Of a stretch of DNA of 64,000 nucleotides, positions 40,315-51,118 are shown piece by piece. How positions within the stretch are numbered: position 1 is the first letter of the stretch; the number at the start of each line of letters is the position of its first letter. The stretch comes from Bactericera cockerelli (lineage: Eukaryota; Arthropoda; Insecta; Hemiptera; Triozidae): NCBI GenBank assembly GCA_024516035.1, contig CM044966.1, forward strand, positions 3,283,811 through 3,347,810, written 5' to 3'. The notes under the pieces were generated by a model. It was not told the origin of the DNA, searched no databases, and was given only the letters and a program-made list of their open reading frames with translations. The translations under genes were made by a program, and so were the position numbers.

Positions 40315-40808
40315 CTCAAACTCGCTTTACCGACCTCTGTAGCTTGATCGATAAGGCGGCGAGAGTGGAGATTATGAGAGTGGAGACTTGGAGAGTGTTT
40401 CTGTCGGGAAGCCGATCTCAGTAGCTTGATTGAAAAGGTGGCGGACTTGTAACCTGGAGATCGGTGTTTCAAGTCCTAAGTTCAGCAGTGATTTAGCGAT
40501 TTTGATTTGTTATTATTATTATACAACGCTTTATTAGATATAAATGGACATTATGTACATGCAAATAATTATTTTAACAATGAAAAAAATGGAAAAAATT
40601 TATACAATAAAAATGAAAAAGAATAGAAAATATATAAAAACATATGTCCCAACTAAAGGGCGGGGTTTAACCCAATAATCAACAGAAATATGATAGCTAA
40701 CTTTACTAAATCCACGCTGGAACCAGGACTTGAACCACCGACCTCCAGGTTACAAGTCACCCGCCTTATCGATCAAGCTACGGAGGTCGGTAACTCGCTT
40801 TACTAAAT
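40315..40808. repeat. SINE A cluster with tail module
   Basis: A head fragment at 40328-40355, a forward SINE A at 40415-40505, a reverse tail module at 40510-40670 and a reverse SINE A from about 40690 that is cut at 40808 by the element below and resumes at 42519. Confidence 0.7.
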
Positions 40809-40941
40809 CATGCGCGGATATAGCCCTCTTGTACTGGGGGGGCACAATCGCACAATATATACCTAACTAGCAAGCCGCTTCGCAAGCCTATCGCAAGCAC
40901 ACACACACACATAGTCACATACACACACACATCCACACACA

Positions 40942-40985
<44 letters not shown>

Positions 40986-42526
40986 TGTCAATATTTTTCG
41001 TGTCACCCATCCATTTCTTGTCCTTACTGGAGCTCAAGAATGGCTCATCAGAATTTCGCGATCAATATGTCAAATGAAGACTCCAACCCTTGCAAAAACA
41101 TTCTCGCTTTGAGTTGATAGAGTTGATAATGTCATTCAGGTCAAAAAACGTAAATACTTTTTGTTTACCCATCCATTTTATGTCCTTACTCAACGTAGCT
41201 CAAAAACGTCTCATCAGAATTTCGTGATTGATATCTCAAATGAAAACTTTCTCTTTTTGAGTTGATACGCCGCCGCCGTGGCGCCGGCGCCGTCACACTA
41301 AATTATGAGAAAAAAAATTTAATTTCGGTCGAAAAATGTGATTTTTTTGTGTCACCCATCCATTTTTTGTCCTTGCCCCGTGTAGCTGAACCCTAGAGAT
41401 TAGATATATATTCCCTGATCCAAATGGACCTATAGGTAAGATTTCAGGTTTCTCGGACAATCTGTGTGGATTTGAAAACTTTATTATTTAGTTATTTCTT
41501 ATTGGTTTTAAAATTGGGAATTATTTTGGGTCCCGTGCCCCCCTAACTTATTGAGATCTTTTTTTTAAACAGGATTAGTCTTAGAATTGGGAATTATTTT
41601 GGGTCCCTGGCCCCCTAACTTATTGAGATCTTCTTTTTAACGGGATAAGTTTTAGAATTGGGAATTATTTTGGGTCACGTGCCCCCCTAGCTTATTGAGA
41701 TCTTTTTTTTTTGTACGGGATTAGTCTTAGAATTGGGAATTATTTTGGGTCCCGTGCCCCCCTAACTTATTGAGATCTTCTTTTTAACGGGATAAGTTTT
41801 AGAATTGGGAATTATTTTGGGTCACGTGCCCCCCTAGCTTATTGAGATCTTCTTTTTAACGGGATAAGTTTTAGAATTGGGAATTATTTTGGGTCACGTG
41901 CCCCCCTAGCTTATTGAGATCTTTTTATTGTACGGGATTAGTCTTAGAATTGGGAATTATTTTGGGTCCCGTGCCCCCCTAACTTATTGAGATCTTCTTT
42001 TTAACGGGATAAGTTTTAGAATTGGGAATTATTTTGGGTCACGTGCCCCCCTAGCTTATTGAGATCTTTTTTTTTTACGGGATTAGTCTTAGAATTGGGA
42101 ATTATTTTGGGTCCCGTGCCCCCTAACTTATTGAGATCTTCTTTTTAACGGGATTAGTTTTATAATTGGGAATTGTTTTGGGGCCCGTGCCCCCTAACTT
42201 ATTGAGATCTTCTTTTTAACGGGATAAGTTTTAGAATTGGGAATTATTTTGGGTCACGTGCCCCCCTAGCTTATTGAGATCTTTTTTTTACGGGATTAGT
42301 CTTAGAATTGGGAATTATTTTGGGTCCCGTGCCCCCTAACTTATTGAGATCTTCTTTTTAACGGGATTAGTTTTAGAATTGGGAATTATTTTGGGGCCCG
42401 TGCCTCCCTAACTCATTTTTTATACGGGGTTAAGTATAATGAAATTTGAGAAACACCGCTTACCGAAAAAATCTGGGGGGGCACGTGCCCCCCGTGCCCC
42501 CCCCTATATCCGCGCATGTACTAAAT
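40801..42526. mobile_element. TIR element with 8-bp TSD and internal satellite
   Basis: The element 40809-42518 has 15-bp perfect terminal inverted repeats CATGCGCGGATATAG and is flanked by TACTAAAT on both sides (40801-40808 and 42519-42526). It is inserted in a reverse SINE A, which provides the pre-insertion sequence. Inside: an (AC)n run (40904-40983), about 500 bp of unique DNA and a 0.9-kb tandem array. An 8-bp duplication fits hAT-type elements, though the termini are not classic. No transposase frame. Confidence 0.85.
41505..42425 (+). repeat. satellite, about 72-bp units in alternating types
   Basis: About 12 units each with 'attgggaattattttgggtc' and 'cttattgagatctt'. Two unit types alternate in part of the array: one with 'cccgtgcccccctaac' and one with 'cacgtgcccccctagc', so a dimer of about 145 bp has been amplified. 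Confidence 0.9.
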
Positions 42527-42600
42527 CCACGCTGAAACCGGGACTTGAACCACCGACCTCTAGGTTACAAGTCCGCCGCCTTATCGATCAAGCTTCTGAG
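42519..42600 (-). repeat. second half of the interrupted SINE A
   Basis: 'aatccacgctgaaaccggga' and 'gaaccaccgacctctaggtt', the continuation of the SINE A cut at 40808. Confidence 0.8.
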
Positions 42601-42759
42601 TTGGGGGGTGCAAGTGAGGAAGACTTGTGCAGTTCACAGTGAGAAGAAAGTACTTCTTGAGAGAAGAGCTAGGTGCCACACTTGCCACAGGTTCGCGTTA
42701 TCAGGAGGTCCATCAGTACTTCTGTAGTCCGATATTATTATTATTAATAGTCAGTCCCA

Positions 42760-43155
42760 AGCCGACCTCCGTGGCTCAGTGGTTAAGAGCATTGGTTACT
42801 GACCCGGAGGTTGCGGGTTCAAATCCCGGTCGGAGCAAAAAATTCTGACCGAGATTTTCCGTTTCCAGAATGGCATGGATGTAAAGGTAAAGGGCCCTGA
42901 AGTAATGTGAAAGCGGTTCCGGGGTACACGTAACTTTTTAACTTTCTAAAAAAAAAAATTGTCTGTCCCGGGTAGCTCAGAGGTAAAGTCGGGCGATCTG
43001 GTAATCCAGAGGTCGCGGGTTCAAAACCCAGCCGGGACCTGTTATCCGCTCATTTGGGATATTTACCTCATAATAATATGTCTTGGGCTTACTGCTGGAA
43101 TAATGGGACCTAATAGTCTTTATCAAGCAGTATAAATAAGGCGATATTGTTATTA
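42760..43155 (+). repeat. SINE C followed by SINE D, both well preserved
   Basis: SINE C 42760-42935: 'gccgacctccgtggctcagt', 'ggttcaaatcccggtcggag', 'gtgaaagcggttccgggg'. SINE D 42962-43150: 'gtcccgggtagctcagaggt', 'ggttcaaaacccagccggga', 'cttgggcttactgctggaat'. These are the reference copies for the two families. Confidence 0.85.
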
Positions 43156-43354
43156 TTAATACTATTATTATTAGTACATTCTTAATTTCCTGTCCTAAGA
43201 TAGTTTCAGGACAAATCTAAAATTTACGAGTTAAAGAGGGTTAGAGTATTAGCATAGCTTAATCCGAAGCAATGTACACTACAATATGGTTCCGGGTTTA
43301 TCTTGGGCCATAGAGAAAAGAATTTTAGGGATGTACAGGTACCCTAGTTGCGTA

Positions 43355-43700
43355 AGGCCAGCCTCCGTGGCGTGACGGTTATGACTACTGCCCGTAGTCC
43401 AGAGATCCCGAGTTCGATCCCCCGTCGGAGCTGACTTTTCACACAGAATATTCTGTTTCCTCCGTAGGTATACATGTGAGACTGGCATTTTCGGCCCTAC
43501 CCAAGCTAGGTGAGGTTAATGTGGGTAGCTGGTACGATTCCCAACGAATGGAGGGTAGAACCCCCGTCCTAATTCAGGACGTTAAATCAAATAGAATCGT
43601 TGGCGTTAAGAAGGGCATCCAGCCGTAAAAATGTGCCAAAACCAACCAACCTCAACCATAAGGTTGAACAACGTCGACCCTGCTCTAGGGGGATAAGACA
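43355..43700 (+). repeat. SINE B with a second tail
   Basis: Head 'cagcctccgtggcgtgacgg', body with 'gtgggtagctggtacgattc', then 'tcaaatagaatcgttggcgt', 'gtgccaaaaccaaccaacct' and 'gttgaacaacgtcgaccctg'. The same long tail occurs at 49320-49435 and 56985-57115. Confidence 0.8.
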
Positions 43701-43769
43701 GAGTAAAAGAAGAGACATATACAATTATACATACCTAAAAATAATAATAGCTTCTTTTACTTCTTTTAC

Positions 43770-43870
43770 TCACATGTACGGAGGAAACAGAATTTTCTGT
43801 GTGAAAAGTCTGCTCCAACGGGGGATCGAACTCAGTATCTCAACCATTTCACCACGGAGGCGGGCAATAA
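43770..43870 (-). repeat. SINE B fragment (reverse)
   Basis: 'cacatgtacggaggaaacag', 'gctccaacgggggatcgaac', 'catttcaccacggaggcggg'. Confidence 0.7.
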
Positions 43871-44204
43871 TAATAATAATAGCTTAATCCAAATAAATCA
43901 TATCATATTTCGTTGTCAAAAAAATTAGTGGCACTGAGTAAGATTTACTACTTTACTTTGAGTCAAATTGGTAAGGATCTTTACTCCAGCATTTTTGAGA
44001 AAATAAAGATTATAATATAGGGGCAAGGACTTCAATTTGTTATAGAGCTCTCCTTAAATAAATGTTCATAAAATAAAATTATATACCTACAATAATGATT
44101 TAACCCTTTATATGAAAAAAAAAACCTAAATAAATAAAGATAATCCTGTTAGGCATAGATTTAAGAAAAATTCATGGGAGATTCCTACCTATTCCAGTTG
44201 CACC

Positions 44205-44650
44205 AGGTTCCGAACTCAGTATAGCTTGATTGATAAGGCAGTGGACTCGTAACCTGGAGCTCGGTGGTTCAAGTCCCGGTTTCAGCGTGGATTTAGTAAA
44301 GCTAGTTTGAGTATTCGTGACATCACAAAAGTGATTAACACAAAATATGATACAGTTGAATAATAATAATAACACTCTTTAGTGGAAGGTAACCACTAGG
44401 CGAACCACGAGGCGAAGGTAACAGCCGTAAAAAATGTGCCAAAACCAATCAACCCCAACCATGAGGTTGAACAACGTCGACCCTGCTTGAGCGGGATAAG
44501 ACAGAGTAAAAGAAGAAGAAGAACCACTAGGCGAGGTTAATGCTCAAAGCATTTTCTGCCACCCAACCTACAGAGTCTTATTATTATGTGGTCACAAACT
44601 ATAATTTATTATTGAAGAAAAATGCATGCACTGGGTGGGATTCCAACCCC
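44205..44650. repeat. SINE A (+), B-type tail, SINE E (-)
   Basis: SINE A 44214-44350. Part of the SINE B long tail at 44425-44515 ('aatcaaccccaaccatgagg'). Reverse SINE E split into 44372-44400 and 44525-44650, so the B-tail piece sits inside SINE E. Confidence 0.7.
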
Positions 44651-44770
44651 CCCCCTCCTGAAATTTCCAAGAAACCCCAGCAAAGATGGAATATACGTTA
44701 GGCGAAATTTCCGAACCCCCCTCAAACCCCCCCCCCCCGAAATCCCAAACCCCCCCCCCCCCCCCCGAAA
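44640..44770 (+). repeat. C-rich low-complexity tract
   Basis: Several runs of 6-14 C separated by 'cgaaatcccaaa' or similar. A worn duplication of 'cccccgaaat' units. The open frame through it is an artefact. Confidence 0.75.
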
Positions 44771-45052
44771 TGTAGGTTTAGCTACGCCACTTCCTGGTAA
44801 TAAGAGAATAATGTACAGGTCAAACTTTCCTCAGTAAAAAGGAATGGTCCACCACTGATATTCAAAAGTAAATAATGCTCTCGAAAACAGTTGAAAGATA
44901 GAGTACGCATTAAAAATAAAATATTAAACAAATAAACAAATTGCCTTCTCAATTCTTTCTTTTTCTCTTTTAGTTTCATTCAATTCAGGTATATATATCT
45001 CTCTCTCTCTCCAACACACATACACATACACTCTTCTGATAATGTATCTACA

Positions 45053-45294
45053 CTCATGAGCAGTGATGTACAAATACCCGAGTATTTATTTTTGGGGTAA
45101 ATACCTGGGGTAAATACCCGGTATTTACCCCAAGTTGGGGTATTTACCCATTTCAGCACATTTCCTTGCCAATATACACATAAAACATCTTCTCCTATAG
45201 TCTTTGGGGAATTTACCCGACCCCTGGGGTAAATACCCAATTTTTATTTACCTTCCCGCGGGTATTTACCCCGCGGTACATCACTACTCATGAG
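45053..45294. mobile_element. hAT-like MITE with 8-bp TSD
   Basis: Element 45061-45286 begins CAGTGATGTAC and ends GTACATCACTA, and is flanked by CTCATGAG on both sides (45053-45060, 45287-45294). Its inside is palindromic around 'ggggtaaatacc' motifs. The sequence at about 52530-52560 is the same locus type without the insertion, which proves mobility. Confidence 0.85.
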
Positions 45295-45465
45295 TAGTAT
45301 GGCATAGGTCCACTATATTTGACTATATGAATGTGTTTTACAAAGAACACTACACAGGAATGCCAGCATCACGAAGTCTTCATTTCGCTGGACGTTGCTG
45401 AACTTCGGTGATCCTACGAGAACCGGTACATTCAACGCGCCATCGAAGCTGGCTAACTTCCCCTC
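45295..45465 (-). repeat. 5S-rRNA-headed SINE
   Basis: On the minus strand the head (45455 to 45370) reads like 5S rRNA: 'accggttctcgtaggatcac' and 'cgaagttcagcaacgtccag'. The body continues through 45295 with 'agtggacctatgccatacta'. A second copy of the same combination is at 52535-52670. Confidence 0.7.
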
Positions 45466-45920
45466 TTTGAAACACTCTACTAATCATCATCATCATAGGG
45501 TGGCGTCATCGTGAACGATGGTAGCCAGACAGTGGAGGAAAGACATCATCAAAATGCCTAATCGCAGGTGTAAGAAGAAGTCACTGAGGTCTCAGAGCTT
45601 ATCCTCTGTGCAGCTTCATATAGAGGTTGAAAAAAGCTGCATATGTGTGTGATATCTGTTTAACAGATCATTATCTTGTTCAAGTTTTGTTACTTTTTAA
45701 GAAAAACCAGAGGTATATTCATTTAATTTATTTTACCAATCGATCTCTTATTATTTTGTTTTAAATCAGTAAAAACAGAAAAGTGAGAAGTTGTACTAGA
45801 TGCACATGAATATCAGAACATACCTGTACAGCTGTTTCGAGCTTATTTGCTCTCATTAGCAGGTAATAGTTCTGAATATCCATGCCATCATTTTTTTTAA
45901 GTTAAAATACATAATATAAA
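45466..45920. other. intergenic DNA
   Basis: 45500-45540 ('gggtggcgtcatcgtgaacg', 'tagccagacagtggaggaaa') resembles sequence at 32480-32520. 'cagtaaaaacagaaaagtga' with 'atgaatatcagaacatac' occurs at 45770, 48511 and (variant) 20045. No gene. Confidence 0.4.
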
Positions 45921-46657
45921 TACAGTATGTTTCAGAAAAGGTGGCCACCCCCTCGTAACTTTTGAACGCGACGGAATTTTTCAATTCTGTAAAGTCCTAG
46001 GTATAGGAAGTGCCCTATGGCCCATCCTGTGGTCATATTTATTTTTGGCCCCGGTCGGCCCTTCCGGCTTTTAGGCCATATTTTTTCATTTTTCTCGCGA
46101 ATTTTAAATGGAATGCTATATTTTTTATTCCTGTTAATTAAAGTCCAAGTTAGGTTGAGTATAATGAGCTTTTAAAATTTTCAAAAACCTTATCAAGGGC
46201 GGAGCTAGTAGGGTGCAAGTTTCAAAATTGTTACACCCTGTATTTCAGCGTTAGTTAGATTTTTTAGTACTTTTTTTATGTTCATAGGTTCAAAATATTG
46301 TTTTACACCATATGAAATCAAAAAAATATTCTTGTTTACTTCTAATCAGGGTCATAGTAAGGTTTTTTTAGAGGTGAAAGTCTGCAGTGACATATGTTTT
46401 TTATGCTTGAAATCGAAAGAAAACTTAACGGAGAAGCGATTAAAATCTTAAAAAAAGCCATTTAACCTGCTAGTTTTTTCACGACAGTGTCCGGTAAAGT
46501 GGGTAAATTTCGTATTGGATTTTTTTGTTGTTGAGGAAACACAATTGGCATAGAAAATAAATAATATCTAATAACGGAATATTACTTAAATAAACATAAC
46601 TAAATGCGAAATTATATGGAGATTATTTCTTCTAAATCAGTGCCGGATAATTTTTTT

Positions 46658-46694
46658 TCTCTCTCTCTTTCTCTCTCTCTCTCTCCTCCTCTCT

Positions 46695-46728
<34 letters not shown>

Positions 46729-46752
46729 CTGTCTCTCTCTCTCTCTCTTCGC
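46658..46752 (+). repeat. (CT)n microsatellite
   Basis: About 90 bp of ct repeats with occasional cc and tt interruptions. Confidence 0.95.
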
Positions 46753-46909
46753 CTCTTTGAAATAATTGAATTGGTTTAATTTTCACCCTCAAGAGTTTCG
46801 TACTTGATCTGGTATTTTTTTCTCTTAAATTTCGAGATAATTATATTTTAATTTAGAGACCTGGTATTCATTACTAGCAACACCAGTATGATTTTTTTTT
46901 TAAATTTGG

Positions 46910-47118
46910 GTTTAATATCACGTTTCAACTGCATGGTCATATCATAACGGGGGTGTTACATTCCATTCGCAAGAAACTCACCAACCTCCTAAACACATTT
47001 ATCTCACCCAGCCTGGGTTAGATGCCAGCATCACGAAGTCTTCTCCTCGCTGGACGTTGCTTAACTTCGGTGATCCTACAAGAATCGTTGCATTCAAAGC
47101 GCCATCGGACTGACTCCA
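46910..47118 (-). repeat. SINE with 5S-like head and SINE B body
   Basis: On the minus strand the head (47115-47030) carries 5S-like 'ttctcgtaggatcaccgaag'-type sequence with changes; the body (47020-46915) carries 'acccaggctgggtgagataa' and 'gcgaatggaatgtaacaccc', the body otherwise attached to the tRNA-like SINE B head. Confidence 0.7.
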
Positions 47119-48217
47119 GAATTATTGACAATGTGTTTTCTACAGATTTTACCAACTTACCAACTAAAATTGTCTCAAGAGGGGACCCCTAGGCCGACTT
47201 TAGAATCAGAATTATCCGATAATTATTTTTGATACAACTTGAACTTTAAAAAGTGAAAAAGAGAGAAAAAAAAAAAAAAATATCCGGCACTGATTTAGAA
47301 GAAATAATTTTCATTTAATTTCGCATTTAGTTATGTTTATTGAAGTAATATTCCCTTATTAGATATTATTTATTTTCTATGCCAATTGTGTTTCCTCAAC
47401 AACAAAAAAAATCCAATACGAAATTCACCCACTTTACCGGACACTGTCGTGAAAAAACTAGCAGGTTAAATGGCTTTTTTTATGATTTTAATCGCTTCTC
47501 CGTTAAGTTTTCTTCCGATTTCAAGCATAAAAAACATATGTCACTGCAGACTTTCACCTCTAAAAATGCCAATTTCGAGAACACCATTAATCTACGGAAA
47601 AATTGACGTGAGAAAAAAAGTACTTTTACAAAAACCTTACTATGACCCTGATTAAAAGTAAACAAGAATATTTTTTTGATTTCATATGGTGTAAAACAAT
47701 ATTTTGAACCTATGAACATAAAAAAAGTACTAAAAAATCTAACTAACGCTGAAATACAGGGTGTAACAATTTTGAAACTTGCACCCTACTAGCTCCGCCC
47801 TTGATAAGGTTTTTGAAAATTTTAAAAGCTCATTATACTCAACCTAACTTGGACTTTAATTAACAGGAATAAAAAATATAGCATTCCATTTAAAATTCGC
47901 GAGAAAAATGAAAAAATATGGCCTAAAAGCCGGAAGGGCCGACCGGGGCCAAAAATAAATATGACCACAGGATGGGCCATAGGGCACTTCCTATACCTAG
48001 GACTTTACAGAATTGGAAAATTCCGTCGCGTTCAAAAGTTACGAGGGGGTGGCCACCTTTTCTGAAACATACTGTATATATTTAACGACCGCACACCCAA
48101 TGATGTGTTGCCTGTAGGCACGGTATACTCAACACAATCTTTTTTTTTTAACATAGTTTGAGGATGTTGTTTTAGACAGTTGTTTTTTTATAATCTTGCT
48201 ACTTTTTAGTTTGAATT

Positions 48218-48478
48218 TTAGAGGTGGTGACGAATTATTTGAATGGTGTATTTAACTGCTATGAGGGCAACTTCCTTGGCAATGGTGTTATCTAGGTTGA
48301 AAAGTTTCAAGACATCAAGGAATCTTTGAGTGATTGTGCCTCTTGCTCCTATGATAATTCTCTCAACTGAGATGTCTTCCAGTCCATACTTTTCTTTATA
48401 ATAATTTATGGTTGGGTTATAAATCTGGCACTTTTCCGATTGTACCTCTTCGGGTTGAAGAGAAGACTCCAAGCGCAT
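48218..48478 (-). pseudogene. LINE-type protein C-terminal relic
   Basis: An 86-residue frame contains YGLEDISVERIIIGARGTIT, QRFLDVLKLFNLDNTIAKEV and ends IQIIRHHL. The pattern (YG-[IL]-x-x-[IV]...[VI]GARGxI...F...LGL...[EQ]-[IV]-A-[LI]...Q-I-[LI]-x-x-H-L) matches the extreme C-terminus of reverse-transcriptase proteins of non-LTR elements common in insects. The polymerase part is absent from the window, so this is a 5'-truncated insertion. Confidence 0.6.
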
Positions 48479-48879
48479 TAAGGATAAATTTTAACCTCTC
48501 TATTTTAATCAGTAAAAACAGAAAAGTGAGAAGTTGTACTAGATGTAAATGAATATCAGAACATACCAATTACAAACTTTTTTCAAAAAAAATAATTTTT
48601 GCCTTATCATTTACATTTTTCCTATCTAGAATAACAAGTCCTGAACAATGTGGACGTTGTCCCTAACAACACAGCTCCTACGATGTTGGGGACAAAAATG
48701 TTAATGAGAGAAAATGGAAAAATCTCTTCTTCACTTACATATACCTAGTTAAATTATATTATGTGTTGCCTAAACGTAAAAAACTAAATATTAGATTTAT
48801 GGTAATTCCTTTCCGTGGCGTAATGGCGTAAAAGTTTCGTGGTTCGTCTGGTGTATAAAATTAATTTGTGTACCAAATT

Positions 48880-49075
48880 TCAAGTCTCTAGCTTTTACCG
48901 TTCTTGAGATATCCTGTTCACAGACAGACAGACAGACGCACGGACCAATGGCTGAAAACAATTTTGGTATCCTGAGGCCATGATTCGTCCAGAAATGTGA
49001 AAAACTGGGTAGGTCAAATTTTCGACGAATACAATACTTTCCTTATTATAAGATAACGAAAGTAAAAAAAGGCAG
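48880..49075 (-). mobile_element. fragment of the 28.2-kb element family
   Basis: 'ccagaaatgtgaaaaactgg' and 'gtaggtcaaattttcgacga' (49000) are the complement of 28280-28320. 'cagacagacagacgcacgga' is also shared with such elements. Confidence 0.5.
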
Positions 49076-49107
49076 GAAATTTAAGTAAAGTAAAGGATAT
49101 AGCTGAG

Positions 49108-49440
49108 CAAGACTCCGTGGCGTAATAGTTGTGACTACTGCCCGTAGTCCAGAGTTCCCGAGTTCAACTCCCGGCTGGGCAGACTTTTCGAAAAAAATTC
49201 TGTTCCATCCAAACACGTGAGGCTGGCATTTCCGGCCCTACCCAGGCTGGGTGAGGTTAATGTGGGTAGCTGGTACGATTCCTAGCGAATGGAGGGTAAA
49301 ATCCCCGTCCTAATCCAGGACGTTAAATCAAATAGAATCGTTGGCGTTAGGAAGGGCATCCAATCAACCTTCAACCTCAACCATGAGGTTGAACAACGTC
49401 GACCCTGCTTGAGCGGGATAAGACAGAGTAAAAAAAGAAG
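49108..49440 (+). repeat. SINE B copy with long tail
   Basis: Head 'gactccgtggcgtaatagtt', body 'cctacccaggctgggtgagg' and tail 'aacaacgtcgaccctgcttg', ending 'gataagacagagtaaa'. Confidence 0.8.
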
Positions 49441-49489
49441 AAGACTTTCAACAAAAAATATTTGAAGGAAAAAAAAAAATAATAATAGT

Positions 49490-49645
49490 AGGTAATATCG
49501 CCTTTTTTATACAGCCCGATAAGGACTATTAAAGTCCCATTATTCCAGCAGTAATCCAAAGACATATTATTACCTATGGGGTAGCCCAAGACATATTATT
49601 ATGTGGTAAAAATCCCAAATGGGAGGATAACTTGTCCTACTTATC
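49490..49645 (-). repeat. SINE D copy (reverse)
   Basis: 'cccattattccagcagtaat' with a short internal duplication ('agacatattattac'). Confidence 0.65.
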
Positions 49646-50099
49646 CTCCCTAGGAAATTGGTCCTAGGGTATCCTTCCTAGAAAAGGAGTAAACCCAAAG
49701 GAAGGATAAAAATCCTAAGAAAAAAGCATCCCTATCATCAGCGGTCTTCCCTATTCTACCATAGAAATCAATATCAAAGAAAATCTGTTAAGCGGTTTTG
49801 GAGATACAAGTGATTTAGTATAAAATCTCAAAATTGCCACGTGTATACAATGTCAACCAATCATGAGTGAATATTATGTCCATTTCAAATATGAAACCGC
49901 TTGCTAGATATTTCGAGTGGCTCTTTTTGTGTGGCGGACCCTGTATAATTGAGTGTATATGTTTAACGAACGAGCAAGTAATGGTATAGTAATGATATCA
50001 TTTTCTTTATTTTTTAAATATATGTATATGGACACAACACTTCCTCGTGAATATTAATCAAAATTTTGAACTTTTTGACATTTTCATGTCTTTGCTCTG

Positions 50100-50285
50100 G
50101 CACATAACCAAAATTATGTGACGAAATTATGTAACGAAATTATGTAACGATATTATGTAACGATATTATGTATCGAAATATCGAATTGTAAAGGGAGAGA
50201 AGTCTTCTAATATCGGATATCGATATTATGGTTTCGATATTATCGATATACCTAATATCGATATTTTCGTTTCGATATTGCAACC
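50100..50285 (+). repeat. tatcga/attatgtaacga low-complexity repeat
   Basis: 'aattatgtaacga' is repeated four times at 50105-50170 followed by multiple 'atatcgat' palindromes. Confidence 0.7.
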
Positions 50286-50454
50286 CTAAGAGAAGAGGGA
50301 AAGTGTGTGTCATGCGCACAATACGAAATTTGGTCAGTTGGGTTTTGGACCTTGAATAGTAAAGATGAAAATGTCGAAATGGTTGCAGACTCGTATGCAA
50401 GCGTTTTTTTTAAACAAAAATTTAACATCGCTTTCAACTGCGTAATCATACGAG

Positions 50455-50605
50455 TAGTCACCGTGGCAGAGTGAGTTAGCGCGCTAGGCATTGTACGCAT
50501 GGTGACCTGGGTTCGATTCCCAGCGGGGCAGGAATTTTTTTTTTAAATGATATTTATTTACAGAGGAGATATAAGAATCAGAGTCCTTGCTCCTCCCATT
50601 ACTTC
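50455..50605 (+). repeat. SINE G head joined to repeat K
   Basis: 'cagagtgagttagcgcgcta', 'ggttcgattcccagcggggc' then a T run and 'gatatttatttacagaggag'. Another case of a SINE head in front of a different tail. Confidence 0.7.
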
Positions 50606-51060
50606 GTTGCAAGGCGCAACACACAAATAAAATTTAAAATAAAATAATTAATAATATAACAGGCTAAAGGTAGTAAATTATAATTACAAGTATTAGATCA
50701 AGAACTCCGATTGTTTTACATCATTGACAATAGTATAAAAGATAAATGAACTAAATAGTACTAAAAGTAAATCAACAAACATAATATATAAAGTAGAGAA
50801 AGTAATATAAAAAAGGAAATGTATACGTTTCAACATATTATACTATTCACAGAGTCTCAACCGATTCTCTTCAAATTAATTTAATGTTTTTAGTCTACAG
50901 ACCGACGGACCGATAGACAGACAGACAGACTCAAAGTTTCCTCAGGAGGTTATGAAATGTCCAGAAATATGAAGAAAAAAAAATGAAAAGGGAGCAAAAC
51001 AATAAATTTTTCGGAAGTAAGAAGCACAGATGGCAAAGTCACGAAAGCATCCAGATCATT
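50606..51060. other. AT-rich DNA, nothing recognised
   Basis: Only 'cagacagacagactcaa' (50920), a piece shared with the 28.2-kb element family. Confidence 0.35.
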
Positions 51061-51118
51061 CCACAAGTCTATCTAGACGCTGAGTCAGAGAGATAGTTGA
51101 GTTCATGCAGTCATCACC

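Larger units (their letters stand above)
45923..48074. mobile_element. foldback element with 0.75-kb inverted arms, TA target
   Basis: Left arm 45923-46665 and right arm 47265-48074 are reverse complements, nearly identical at the ends (CAGTATGTTTCAGAAAAGGT at the left end). Each end abuts TA. The left arm lacks about 80 bp present in the right arm (around 47565-47645). The centre holds a CT microsatellite (46660-46750) and a 5S-headed SINE (46910-47115). Confidence 0.9.

Noticed and set aside
44622..44837. Proline-rich frame
   Set aside because: Translation of a C-run low-complexity tract.
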